Assembly: GCA_016267585.1 (NCBI GenBank)
Contig: JACQUT010000297.1
Coordinates: 1 to 5,102, forward strand
Length of the DNA stretch: 5,102 bases
DNA from: Cyanobacteria bacterium NC_groundwater_1444_Ag_S-0.65um_54_12
GTDB lineage: Bacteria; Cyanobacteriota; Sericytochromatia; S15B-MN24; VGJW01
Reading direction: 5' to 3'
This document shows positions 1-5,102 of this stretch, in pieces. Both the position numbers and the translations under genes were made by a program. The notes beneath the pieces are model-generated. The model searched no databases, was not told the DNA's origin, and saw nothing but the letters and a program-made list of their open reading frames with translations. Within the stretch, counting starts at the first letter, position 1. Each line of letters begins with the position of its first letter.

Positions 1-12
1 GAACTATTGTTC
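1..12. promoter_or_regulatory. LexA operator (SOS box), GAAC-N4-GTTC
   Basis: The first 12 bases read GAACTATTGTTC, a perfect GAAC/GTTC dyad with a 4-base spacer. This is the core of the SOS box known from Bacillus and actinobacteria. It lies 24 bases before the likely lexA start codon, where an autoregulatory operator is expected. Bases flanking it on the left are outside the window, so the fuller consensus and the promoter cannot be checked. That the site is bound by this LexA is inferred from position and from the Bacillus-like recognition helix of the protein. Confidence 0.75.
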
Positions 13-36
13 CGGCAGCCGTTTTCGGATATAACG

Positions 37-657
37 ATGGAAACAAGACCCACCTCCAATCTGTCGCCCAGGCAGCAACAGGTTATTGATTTTTTGCGCC
101 GTTCGTTAAGGGAGCGAGGCTATGTGCCTTCTATCAGGGAATTAGGAGAGGCATTGGGACTGCGTTCTACCTCTACCATTCACTACCATTTGACAATCCT
201 TGCCGATCGCGGGCTTATTCGATGGGAAAAAGGCAAAAACCGTTCCCTGCAACTTCTTTGCGAGGATCCGCTGGGACGAACCGGATCAGCTATTTTGCCA
301 TTGGCCGGCCGAATCGCTGCTGGCGTTCCGATTGAGGCGATCGAAGGAATAGAGGTTGTTGATCTGGCTACCGTATGGCCTACGGATAACAGTTATTTGC
401 TAGAGGTCAAGGGAACCTCGATGATAGAAGACCATATTGCTCCTGGCGATTGGGTGGTAGTGCACAAGCAGGATACCGCGCGTGATGGCGATATTGTGGT
501 CGCCTTACTGGCAAGCGGTGAAGCAACGCTCAAGCGTTTCTATCGCAATAAAGAGGGTATTTGTCTAAAGCCCGCCAATGCTGAACTGAAACCGCTTTAT
601 GTAGACCATGTAAAAATCCAAGGGCGGGTGGTCGGCGTAATTCGCAAGCTTGCCTGA
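37..657 (+). CDS. lexA: LexA repressor, SOS response transcriptional repressor and self-cleaving protease
   Basis: LexA binds SOS operators and, when RecA filaments form on damaged DNA, cleaves itself so that repair genes are induced. The protein is 206 residues from the ATG at 37, normal for the family. Residues 9-75 form the winged helix-turn-helix, with the recognition helix around STSTIHYHL (44-52). The self-cleavage site is A95-G96 in RIAAGVP. The catalytic dyad is S128 (in GTSMIEDHI) and K166 (in EATLKRF). All are intact, so the protein should be cleavable. An in-frame TTG at 7 would extend the protein by 10 residues, but it lies inside the operator, so ATG 37 is preferred; its ribosome site is weak (GGA at 27-29). 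The gene is convergent with the spoIID-like gene and stands alone here, with no visible SOS operon partner. The operator in front suggests autorepression. Confidence 0.96.
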   Translation: METRPTSNLSPRQQQVIDFLRRSLRERGYVPSIRELGEALGLRSTSTIHYHLTILADRGLIRWEKGKNRSLQLLCEDPLGRTGSAILPLAGRIAAGVPIEAIEGIEVVDLATVWPTDNSYLLEVKGTSMIEDHIAPGDWVVVHKQDTARDGDIVVALLASGEATLKRFYRNKEGICLKPANAELKPLYVDHVKIQGRVVGVIRKLA

Positions 658-722
658 GCGATCTTGCCAAACCTCAAGACCGAGCGTAAACGTTCAGGTA
701 TACCGGATCGAAAGATGTTTGG

Positions 723-849
723 CGTAACCGTGCCGGCTGGAGACAGCTGCGAGGCGCGCAAGGGAGGTGGGCCGCAGCGTACTGGATGTACGTGAGGACC
801 CGCCGAGTGAAGCGTAACGAAGCAGATGGTCCCAGCCGGCACGGTTACG
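723..849. repeat. 127-bp nested palindromic element between convergent genes (MITE/REP-like or structured RNA)
   Basis: An 18-base arm, CGTAACCGTGCCGGCTGG (723-740), is matched perfectly by its inverted copy at 832-849. Further complementary segments sit inside on the same centre (about 785-786): GAC 742-744 with GTC 829-831, CTGC 747-750 with GCAG 822-825, GGTGGG 766-771 with CCCGCC 799-804 (one G-T pair), and CGTAC 778-782 with GTACG 788-792 around a TGGAT loop. The whole could fold as one long interrupted hairpin. The right arm overlaps the final codon and TAA stop of the minus-strand spoIID-like gene. Neither side has a T-run, so it is not a classical intrinsic terminator, though it may stop or protect transcripts of both genes. 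No target-site duplication is obvious. It could be a non-autonomous mobile element, a REP-like repeat or a structured RNA; the structure is certain, its nature is not. Confidence 0.8.
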
Positions 850-2011
850 GTCTGGCTAGTGAAGTTTGGTCATAGTAACGCGTGAGAATCTCCTGGTATG
901 GCACACCTTGCTGGGCATAGGCGCGAGCGCCCCATTGGCTCATACCGAGACCATGGCCCCATCCGCCCCCCAAGAAACGCCAGCCTTTCTCTACTTTACT
1001 GAGCTGATAACGGGTACTCTTGAGGCCTAGCTTGAAACGTAAAGTGTTGGCATCCACTGTTACCGTCGCAGCACTTCCGATGGCTTGTAACCAGCGCGCT
1101 CGACCGTGTGGTGTCCTGGTCACAACTTCCAGACCACGGAGCTCTCCGATATTGCTACCCATTGCTGCCAATGCGCGTTCCATTTCCTCGTTCGTAAAAA
1201 CTGTCTCCCAGTGCGCATGCGGCGAAGGATCCAGATCCGAGAAGCCACGGATATATGGAAAGTCCTCACCCCATACTGCCCAGGCATCGTCTGTTTCGCC
1301 ACCCGATGCCGCATGAAAAAATGCCGCGATCGGCAGGAACTGCCAGACCACGATTTCCCGCCTAGTAGCGTCGACCGTGGCGGTGGTATCAGGTTGCTCA
1401 ATAGCCATGCCACCGTATACCTGATCAGCAGTATTATCGTAAAGATCGAAGCCAAGGCTGGAGCGTCTTCCCAAGTTGGCATAGGCATAAGTACGCGCGG
1501 CTATCGCTTGGGCCTTGAGCGCCTCTAATGGCCAACCAGATGGCATTTCCGCCGGCACTACACCATAAAGGTACTCTTCGGTTGCTACCAAATTTACCAG
1601 CGTAAGGCGATCGCTTTGCCCTGGCGAGGCGATCGCCTCTAGATTTCCGCGATAACGTTTACTTTTGACCAAAAACGTTCCAGGCGAAGTGGCCTGAAAT
1701 TGTAGCGGAGCTGGCTGACGCAGCAAGAGATTGTCACTCTCGGCCAATAAGATATCTTTACCCTCGCACCCAATGCGATAAGTTCGCCCTGGTTCAAGTG
1801 GCACGGTAGCTGCCAGCGCTCGGGCAGTCAGTTGCAACGTAATTTCCTTTTGTGCCACCAGCAGTCCTATCTTGAGCATGGCTGGCGGCAGGTTAGCAGT
1901 ACCGAGAAATTTAGGCCAACGCACTGTGCGCTCGGGCATTTGCTCGGTTGGTAAAGCACAACCACCGAGTAGCAGGAGATTTATTAGAAGAAGCTTGACC
2001 TTGATACTCAC
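845..2011 (-). CDS. SpoIID/LytB-domain lipoprotein, probable peptidoglycan lytic transglycosylase
   Basis: Proteins of the SpoIID/LytB family cut peptidoglycan glycan strands (SpoIID itself acts on denuded glycan during endospore engulfment) or enhance amidases. Numbered from the GTG at 2011 the protein has 388 residues. A signal peptide ends in the lipobox LLGGC (Cys18), giving a lipid-anchored protein; Ala at +2 would not retain it in the inner membrane of a diderm. The SpoIID domain covers about residues 110-380: E155 in VVPAEMP matches the catalytic Glu of SpoIID, followed by ALKAQAIAARTYA, the HAASGGETDDAW segment, and the C-terminal GGGWGHGLGMSQWGA signature. GTG 2011 is preferred over TTG 2017 because a weak AGAG site lies 7 bases before the GTG but almost touches the TTG. 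The gene is monocistronic as seen here and divergent from the phospholipase D-like gene. Sporulation is not implied, since the family also occurs in non-sporulating bacteria including cyanobacteria. The stop codon lies in the palindromic element. Confidence 0.92.
   Translation of the reverse strand: MSIKVKLLLINLLLLGGCALPTEQMPERTVRWPKFLGTANLPPAMLKIGLLVAQKEITLQLTARALAATVPLEPGRTYRIGCEGKDILLAESDNLLLRQPAPLQFQATSPGTFLVKSKRYRGNLEAIASPGQSDRLTLVNLVATEEYLYGVVPAEMPSGWPLEALKAQAIAARTYAYANLGRRSSLGFDLYDNTADQVYGGMAIEQPDTTATVDATRREIVVWQFLPIAAFFHAASGGETDDAWAVWGEDFPYIRGFSDLDPSPHAHWETVFTNEEMERALAAMGSNIGELRGLEVVTRTPHGRARWLQAIGSAATVTVDANTLRFKLGLKSTRYQLSKVEKGWRFLGGGWGHGLGMSQWGARAYAQQGVPYQEILTRYYDQTSLARP
1607..1636. 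repeat. Two HIP1 octamers (GCGATCGC) 22 bp apart
   Basis: GCGATCGC occurs at 1607-1614 and again at 1629-1636; the second is the full ten-base form GGCGATCGCC. Both lie inside the spoIID-like coding sequence. HIP1 is a highly iterated palindrome characteristic of many cyanobacterial genomes. Chance expectation for this octamer in a 5.1-kb sequence of even composition is below 0.1. Confidence 0.7.
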
Positions 2012-2017
2012 TAGCAA

Positions 2018-2194
2018 TCTCTGGCAATACTACCGCTGAATAATTTTTTTGGCAGTATAGTGGCAAGAGCTGGGGTTAGGGAACCATGATCTATAAAGCA
2101 TTAATTAAATATCGTTTAATTCTTCTTAAATAGAAAAAAATGCCCGTTTGCTAGTGCTTCAATAACCAGTACTGGAACTGCTGCGAGGAATAAG
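2018..2194. promoter_or_regulatory. AT-rich divergent spacer with candidate promoter elements and a small inverted repeat
   Basis: This spacer separates the divergent spoIID-like and phospholipase D-like genes and must hold the promoters of both. For the minus-strand gene, TATACT (complement of 2054-2059) resembles a -10 box, but no good -35 is visible at the right distance. An inverted repeat, AATTAAA (2103-2109) and TTTAATT (2115-2121) around TATCG, could be an operator or simply AT-rich sequence. GAGG at 2185-2188 is the ribosome site of the phospholipase D-like gene. No convincing complete sigma70 promoter can be assigned by eye. Confidence 0.35.
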
Positions 2195-3454
2195 TTGCGC
2201 AAACTAATTGCCACTGGTTTAGCGCTAGCTTGGCTAGCGGGTTGTGGGCTAGCTATGCCGGTAGCTAGTTCAGGCTCTCTGGCCATGCCATTTTTTGGCC
2301 ACCCAGCTACCAGCAAAATTAGTGAAGCGCCCGGAGCGGTTGGCTTGCCAGCAGAGGTAGCAAAGGTTTTGGCCGCTCAGCTATCAAGCAACAACCGGAT
2401 CGAGATTTTCCCTGATCGTACTGCCTATCCTGCACTGGAGCGCATGCTGGCCGGTGCGCGTCATTATATTCTCATCAATGTCTATTCCTGGAGCATGGAT
2501 GAACCAGGCATGAGGATCGCCAACCTATTAGCTAGAAAAATACAAGAAGGTGTCCAGGTTCGAGTGATAGTGGATCCGCTAGGTCAAACCGAGGCCCAAG
2601 AAGGCGGTCTGCTCGTGCCCTGGCTACGTTCCCGTGGCATAGAGACTCGCTATTACGACGATAAAGTGATATTTCCGCGCGGTCTCTTACATTTTTCTCA
2701 TCGCAAGCTGTACGTGGTGGATGGTGATCGAGCCATGGTCGGCGGAATGAATATTGGCTACCATTACGAACAGCAATGGCATGATCTATTGGTTCAAGTA
2801 GTCGGGGAGTCTGCCAACCAGATTCAACGAGAATGGTTACTAGATTGGCGTTGGTCCAAAGGAGGCGAAATATCGTTCCTGACATTTCGTCCACGCAGTT
2901 ATGGCAAGGTTACTGCGGTGGCGATCGCCACGAGCCCTAACGAACCGGGTCGCGGTGACGAAATCCGAAGAGTGCGTTTTGCCATGATAAATGGCGCCAA
3001 ACGCCGCATTTGGTGCAGCTATCCTTACTGGGGCGATCGAAAGCTAGTAGAGCAATTGGGAAAAGCAGCAGCACGTGGTGTAGCGGTACGCGTATTCTTC
3101 CCTTACGATAATGACGTTGGCGTTTTCAAAAAAATTAACCGATTTGTTGTCAAAGAATTATTGTCTCGTGGCGTAAAAGTACGTTGGTGGGTCAATAACT
3201 TTGCACATGGCAAGTATCTAGTAGTAGATGACATTCTTGCAGTGGGATCGGCAAACGCCGATACTAGTTCGTTGCAATACCAGCAAGAACTTGATCTGCT
3301 CATTTGCGATCTCCAGCTGGTAGCGGATTTTGTCAACAAGATTCCCGCTGCTAATTGGCTTGCCGCTCGTGAAGTTGTCCCGGAGGATTTACGACAAAGT
3401 GTCACCGAATGGCCAGCAGCGCAATTCCTCAACCTGGTTCGCTTTTATCTTTGA
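2195..3454 (+). CDS. Phospholipase D superfamily lipoprotein, cardiolipin synthase-like, two HKD motifs
   Basis: The protein has 419 residues and two phospholipase D domains, each with an intact HxKx4D motif: H169-K171-D176 in HRKLYVVD, followed by GGMNIG, and H338-K340-D345 in HGKYLVVD, followed by GSANAD. The two motifs together form one active site that works through a phosphohistidine intermediate. The order of the domains and the YSWSMDEPGMRIANLL and VQVRVIVDPLG segments fit cardiolipin synthase-like members that transfer or hydrolyse phosphatidyl groups. Instead of the paired N-terminal membrane helices of ClsA, there is a lipoprotein signal ending LAGC (Cys17; Gly at +2), so it should act outside the cytoplasmic membrane. 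That location makes a phospholipase or an envelope-lipid transferase as likely as a synthase, and a nuclease cannot be excluded. The TTG start is supported by GAGG six bases upstream; the next ATG (2255) would lose the signal peptide. Its last 10 bases overlap the convergent small membrane gene. Confidence 0.9.
   Translation: MRKLIATGLALAWLAGCGLAMPVASSGSLAMPFFGHPATSKISEAPGAVGLPAEVAKVLAAQLSSNNRIEIFPDRTAYPALERMLAGARHYILINVYSWSMDEPGMRIANLLARKIQEGVQVRVIVDPLGQTEAQEGGLLVPWLRSRGIETRYYDDKVIFPRGLLHFSHRKLYVVDGDRAMVGGMNIGYHYEQQWHDLLVQVVGESANQIQREWLLDWRWSKGGEISFLTFRPRSYGKVTAVAIATSPNEPGRGDEIRRVRFAMINGAKRRIWCSYPYWGDRKLVEQLGKAAARGVAVRVFFPYDNDVGVFKKINRFVVKELLSRGVKVRWWVNNFAHGKYLVVDDILAVGSANADTSSLQYQQELDLLICDLQLVADFVNKIPAANWLAAREVVPEDLRQSVTEWPAAQFLNLVRFYL
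2920..2929. repeat. HIP1 decamer (GGCGATCGCC)
   Basis: A third exact HIP1 site, in the full ten-base form, lies inside the phospholipase D-like gene. With the two in the spoIID-like gene it makes three octamer matches in 5.1 kb, each in a coding sequence. Confidence 0.7.
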
Positions 3455-3663
3455 CCAAACAGTCCCCATTCCCAAGGTAACCATGAGCCAGTACGATTTG
3501 CCATAGCAAACCAGAGCATACCTACCAGCAGCAATAAAACCAACAAGGCGAAGCGCTGTTGTACTCCTAAGTGACGTTGCTCCTGTGCATCAAACAGCTC
3601 GGCGTATTTTTTTAGACGGGGATGACGGTGAAAGTGCTCATCCAGTTCGTCACGCGGTGGCAT
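3445..3663 (-). CDS. Small single-pass membrane protein of unknown function
   Basis: I do not recognise this 72-residue protein. Residues 1-36 are highly charged and rich in Asp, Glu, Arg, Lys and His (His10, 12, 14 and 31). Residues 38-55 (FALLVLLLLVGMLWFAMA) form one strong transmembrane helix. A short Trp-rich tail follows (WLPWEWGLF). By the positive-inside rule the N-terminal part, with Arg/Lys near the helix, is probably cytoplasmic. The ATG at 3663 lies inside the last codons of the TIM-barrel gene (14-bp overlap), so the two are almost certainly one operon and translationally coupled. That arrangement, with a clean membrane helix, is the main argument that the gene is real. Its 3' end overlaps the convergent phospholipase D-like gene by 10 bases. 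A role as membrane anchor or partner of the TIM-barrel protein is possible but not shown. Confidence 0.75.
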   Translation of the reverse strand: MPPRDELDEHFHRHPRLKKYAELFDAQEQRHLGVQQRFALLVLLLLVGMLWFAMANRTGSWLPWEWGLFGQR

Positions 3664-4483
3664 GGCAATTCTCTAGCCAGCGTTCCCGGATCTCGATCAA
3701 TTGTTCTGGCAACAATGAACGAGCATTGAGCACAAAAGGCACCGGCGAGAGCTGACTTGCCACGCTAGCTTGCCAGTCCCTTGGTAGATATTTGGCTGAA
3801 ACTAGCGCAGGCCCACTGCCTCCCTCGGATCTTGGTTTGATGGCGCGCCCGGCATATAGCACGAAAATCAAATCTCTGACTGCCAAAGCAGCCTCTTTGG
3901 GGTCAAATCCTGCGACCAAAGCCAATTGCTCCAAAAAATCCAGATCCAATGATAATCCCAGGTGAGGAGCGCCTATGGTAGCAATTACCTGTCGCATTTC
4001 TGTGGCAGCGGTGAGGAGACCGCCATGGCCGTGAGGCATGTTGCTTATCCCTAACCTGATACCATGTTGTTGTGATATTGCGGCCAATTGATCGAGTGAG
4101 CGTAATAATTGCCTTATCGCTTGCTTCCTGGGGACTAGCGTTCCTGCTGCATTACCAGTTGTTGCGATGGTGGTATCCAGGCTCCAGCCTGCCTCAACGG
4201 TATAAAGAGGGATTCCCGTATCCGCACAGCGAGCGAGAGCTTCGCCAACTGCTTTTACACTGCTCTTTCGGAGGCCTTCGTCACTCGTTCCCAAATTAAG
4301 CCTGCCTGGCCAGCGTGGCAGAAAAGCCATGTTAGCCAGCAAGACATCCTTGCCAGGAGTCAGTGAATCCCCTGGCAGGTTTCCCAGCTCGAGAGGAACG
4401 AGATCCCAGGCCTTGGCGATTGCCAAGGCAGAATTCTGATCGGTCGCGCCCGCCAAGCAGACGGTAGAAATATAGATTTTCAT
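3650..4483 (-). CDS. TIM-barrel protein of the xylose isomerase-like / AP endonuclease 2 fold, metal site apparently degenerate
   Basis: The 277-residue protein has the length and rhythm of the sugar phosphate isomerase/epimerase family: MKIYISTVCL (strand 1), DLVPLELG (strand 2, E32), SVKAVGEALARCADTGIPLYTVEAG (helix then strand, residues 75-99), QLAAISQQHGIRLGISNMP (strand at 142-147) and PHLGLSLDLDFLEQLALVAG (173-192). Family enzymes isomerise or epimerise sugars, inositols or related compounds using a divalent metal held by Glu, Asp/His, His and Glu at the strand ends. Here the usual Glu-Asn at strand 5 reads S147-N148, the usual HVKD-like strand 7 reads FVLYAGRAIKP (207-217), and the strand 8 Glu appears to be N253. 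Only D180 remains obvious. It may therefore be a non-catalytic or altered member; no substrate can be named. The ATG at 4483 has a weak ribosome site. It is the first gene of an operon with the small membrane protein and is divergent from the protease gene. Confidence 0.8.
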   Translation of the reverse strand: MKIYISTVCLAGATDQNSALAIAKAWDLVPLELGNLPGDSLTPGKDVLLANMAFLPRWPGRLNLGTSDEGLRKSSVKAVGEALARCADTGIPLYTVEAGWSLDTTIATTGNAAGTLVPRKQAIRQLLRSLDQLAAISQQHGIRLGISNMPHGHGGLLTAATEMRQVIATIGAPHLGLSLDLDFLEQLALVAGFDPKEAALAVRDLIFVLYAGRAIKPRSEGGSGPALVSAKYLPRDWQASVASQLSPVPFVLNARSLLPEQLIEIRERWLENCHATA

Positions 4484-4614
4484 CCCAGGACATGCTCTGG
4501 CCTCAGGGCTAGAACGTCAAGGAAAGCTTAACAGAGCAGACCGCCCGAGTCGGGTACAGGCAAGCGTTCATCTGGAAATTTCGATAATCAAGTATAAAGA
4601 AAGGCAACTACTAG
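4484..4614. promoter_or_regulatory. Divergent spacer between TIM-barrel and protease genes
   Basis: These 131 bases should hold promoters for both flanking genes. On the plus strand TATAAA (4593-4598) and GATAAT (4583-4588) each resemble a -10 box, but neither has a good -35 at 16-18 bases. TATAAA sits so close to the start codon that the leader would be only about ten bases. GAAAGG (4599-4604), ten bases before the ATG at 4615, is the likely ribosome site. A very short palindrome, CCCGAGTCGGG, is present at about 4543-4553. Nothing else stands out. Confidence 0.3.
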
Positions 4615-5102
4615 ATGGCTCTCACCCTGAAGTGGTGGATTCTATCACTAGCTCTATTGAGCTTATTGAATGCTTGCGGTTCACCGAAAACTGGCTCTTA
4701 TGCAATTGGTACGCAGGAGAGCTGGCAAGCTAAAATAAGAGCCAGGACCATGGCTGCCAACCGGCTGCTAGTAAAACTTTCGCGAACCAGTTCTGCTGAT
4801 CGGGTAGCCAGAACTATCGGAGCCAGGGCAATTGCCAATTTGCCCCAAATAAACCTATCGGTGCTCAGCTTGCCGCCAAAGATGAGCCCGCTACTGGCGA
4901 TAGCTGCCTTGTCCGGCCATGCCGAGGTACAGTATGCTGAACCAGATTGGCGTCTTGAGGCACAATTGCTTTCCAATGATCCGGGAGTGACTCGGCAATG
5001 GGGGCATAAAGCTATCGATGTTCATGGTGCCTGGGATTACACGATGGGCGATCCGCGAGTGATTGTAGCAGTCGTGGATACGGGAGTGGATCTGAACCAT
5101 CC
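4615..5102 (+). CDS. Subtilisin-like serine protease (S8 family) lipoprotein, 5' part only
   Basis: The reading frame is open from ATG 4615 to the window end, giving 162 codons plus two bases. A signal peptide with a hydrophobic core (WWILSLALLSLLNAC) ends at lipobox Cys21, with Gly at +2. Residues about 50-112 look like the inhibitor/chaperone propeptide of S8 proteases, ending in VQYAEPDW. NDPGVTRQWG (121-130) then opens the mature catalytic domain, as in thermitase-like and fervidolysin-like enzymes. VIVAVVDTGVDLNHP contains the catalytic aspartate D155 in the DTG motif. The catalytic His and Ser and any C-terminal domains lie beyond the window. The protease should be exported, lipid-anchored and activated by removal of the propeptide. 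GAAAGG ten bases upstream supports the start. It is transcribed away from the TIM-barrel operon. Confidence 0.93.
   Translation, partial: MALTLKWWILSLALLSLLNACGSPKTGSYAIGTQESWQAKIRARTMAANRLLVKLSRTSSADRVARTIGARAIANLPQINLSVLSLPPKMSPLLAIAALSGHAEVQYAEPDWRLEAQLLSNDPGVTRQWGHKAIDVHGAWDYTMGDPRVIVAVVDTGVDLNH

Noticed and set aside
597..842. Minus-strand open frame of 81 codons across the end of lexA and the palindrome
   Set aside because: It lies antisense to lexA and through the structured element, its product has no recognisable domain, and no ribosome site supports it.
723..849. Palindrome as a simple bidirectional rho-independent terminator
   Set aside because: Neither side of the hairpin is followed by a run of T on the relevant strand, and the structure is far longer than a usual terminator.
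723..849. Palindrome as a retron or CRISPR component
   Set aside because: No reverse transcriptase, cas gene or repeated direct spacers are present in the window.
1020..1528. Open frames on both strands inside the spoIID-like gene
   Set aside because: They overlap a clearly conserved SpoIID domain and encode low-complexity, unrecognisable products.
2532..2894. Minus-strand open frame of 120 codons opposite the phospholipase D-like gene
   Set aside because: It is antisense to the first HKD domain and its translation looks like a shadow frame rich in Arg and Leu.
4072..4299. Plus-strand open frame of 75 codons with a hydrophobic start, opposite the TIM-barrel gene
   Set aside because: The hydrophobic stretch is short, there is no good ribosome site, and the opposite strand carries a convincing protein fold.
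4784..4793. GAACCAGTTC as a second LexA box
   Set aside because: The spacer is 2 bases rather than 4 and the site lies inside the protease coding sequence, away from any promoter.
4698..5100. Minus-strand open frames opposite the protease gene
   Set aside because: The plus strand encodes an unmistakable S8 propeptide and DTG motif; these are shadows.

Overview
The window carries five complete protein genes and one truncated gene, all of ordinary bacterial type, at roughly 50% G+C. The source is uncertain. Three exact GCGATCGC octamers (HIP1, a repeat typical of cyanobacterial genomes) and a SpoIID/LytB-type protein hint at a cyanobacterium or a relative such as the Melainabacteria/Sericytochromatia side. 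The LexA, however, does not look like the usual cyanobacterial protein: its DNA-binding helix resembles the Firmicutes type, and it is preceded by a GAAC-N4-GTTC operator of the Firmicutes/actinobacterial kind. The lipoprotein signals suggest a cell with a secreted, lipid-anchored proteome, and their +2 residues would suit outer-membrane sorting if the cell is a diderm.

Layout. Positions 1-657: a LexA operator followed by lexA on the plus strand. Positions 658-849: a convergent intergenic gap dominated by a 127-bp nested palindrome whose right arm supplies the last codon and stop of the next gene. Positions 845-2011, minus strand: a SpoIID/LytB peptidoglycan lytic transglycosylase-like lipoprotein. 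Positions 2012-2194: an AT-rich divergent spacer. Positions 2195-3454, plus strand: a phospholipase D superfamily lipoprotein with two intact HKD motifs. Positions 3445-4483, minus strand: a two-gene operon of a TIM-barrel protein (xylose isomerase-like/AP endonuclease 2 fold) followed, with a 14-bp overlap, by a 72-residue single-pass membrane protein. Positions 4484-4614: a second divergent spacer. Positions 4615-5102, plus strand: the 5' part of a subtilisin-like (S8) protease lipoprotein, cut by the window end.

How the genes fit together. LexA is the SOS repressor and has its own operator, so it should be autoregulated; no other gene here shows a matching operator. Three of the remaining five genes encode lipid-anchored envelope hydrolases or transferases (peptidoglycan, phosphodiester and peptide bond), each transcribed separately, so they share a destination rather than an operon. 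I see no clear novel defence or mobile system. The most unusual items are the nested palindrome at the end of the spoIID-like gene, the TIM-barrel protein that seems to have lost its family metal ligands, and the mixture of cyanobacterial-type HIP1 sites with a Firmicutes-type LexA/operator pair.
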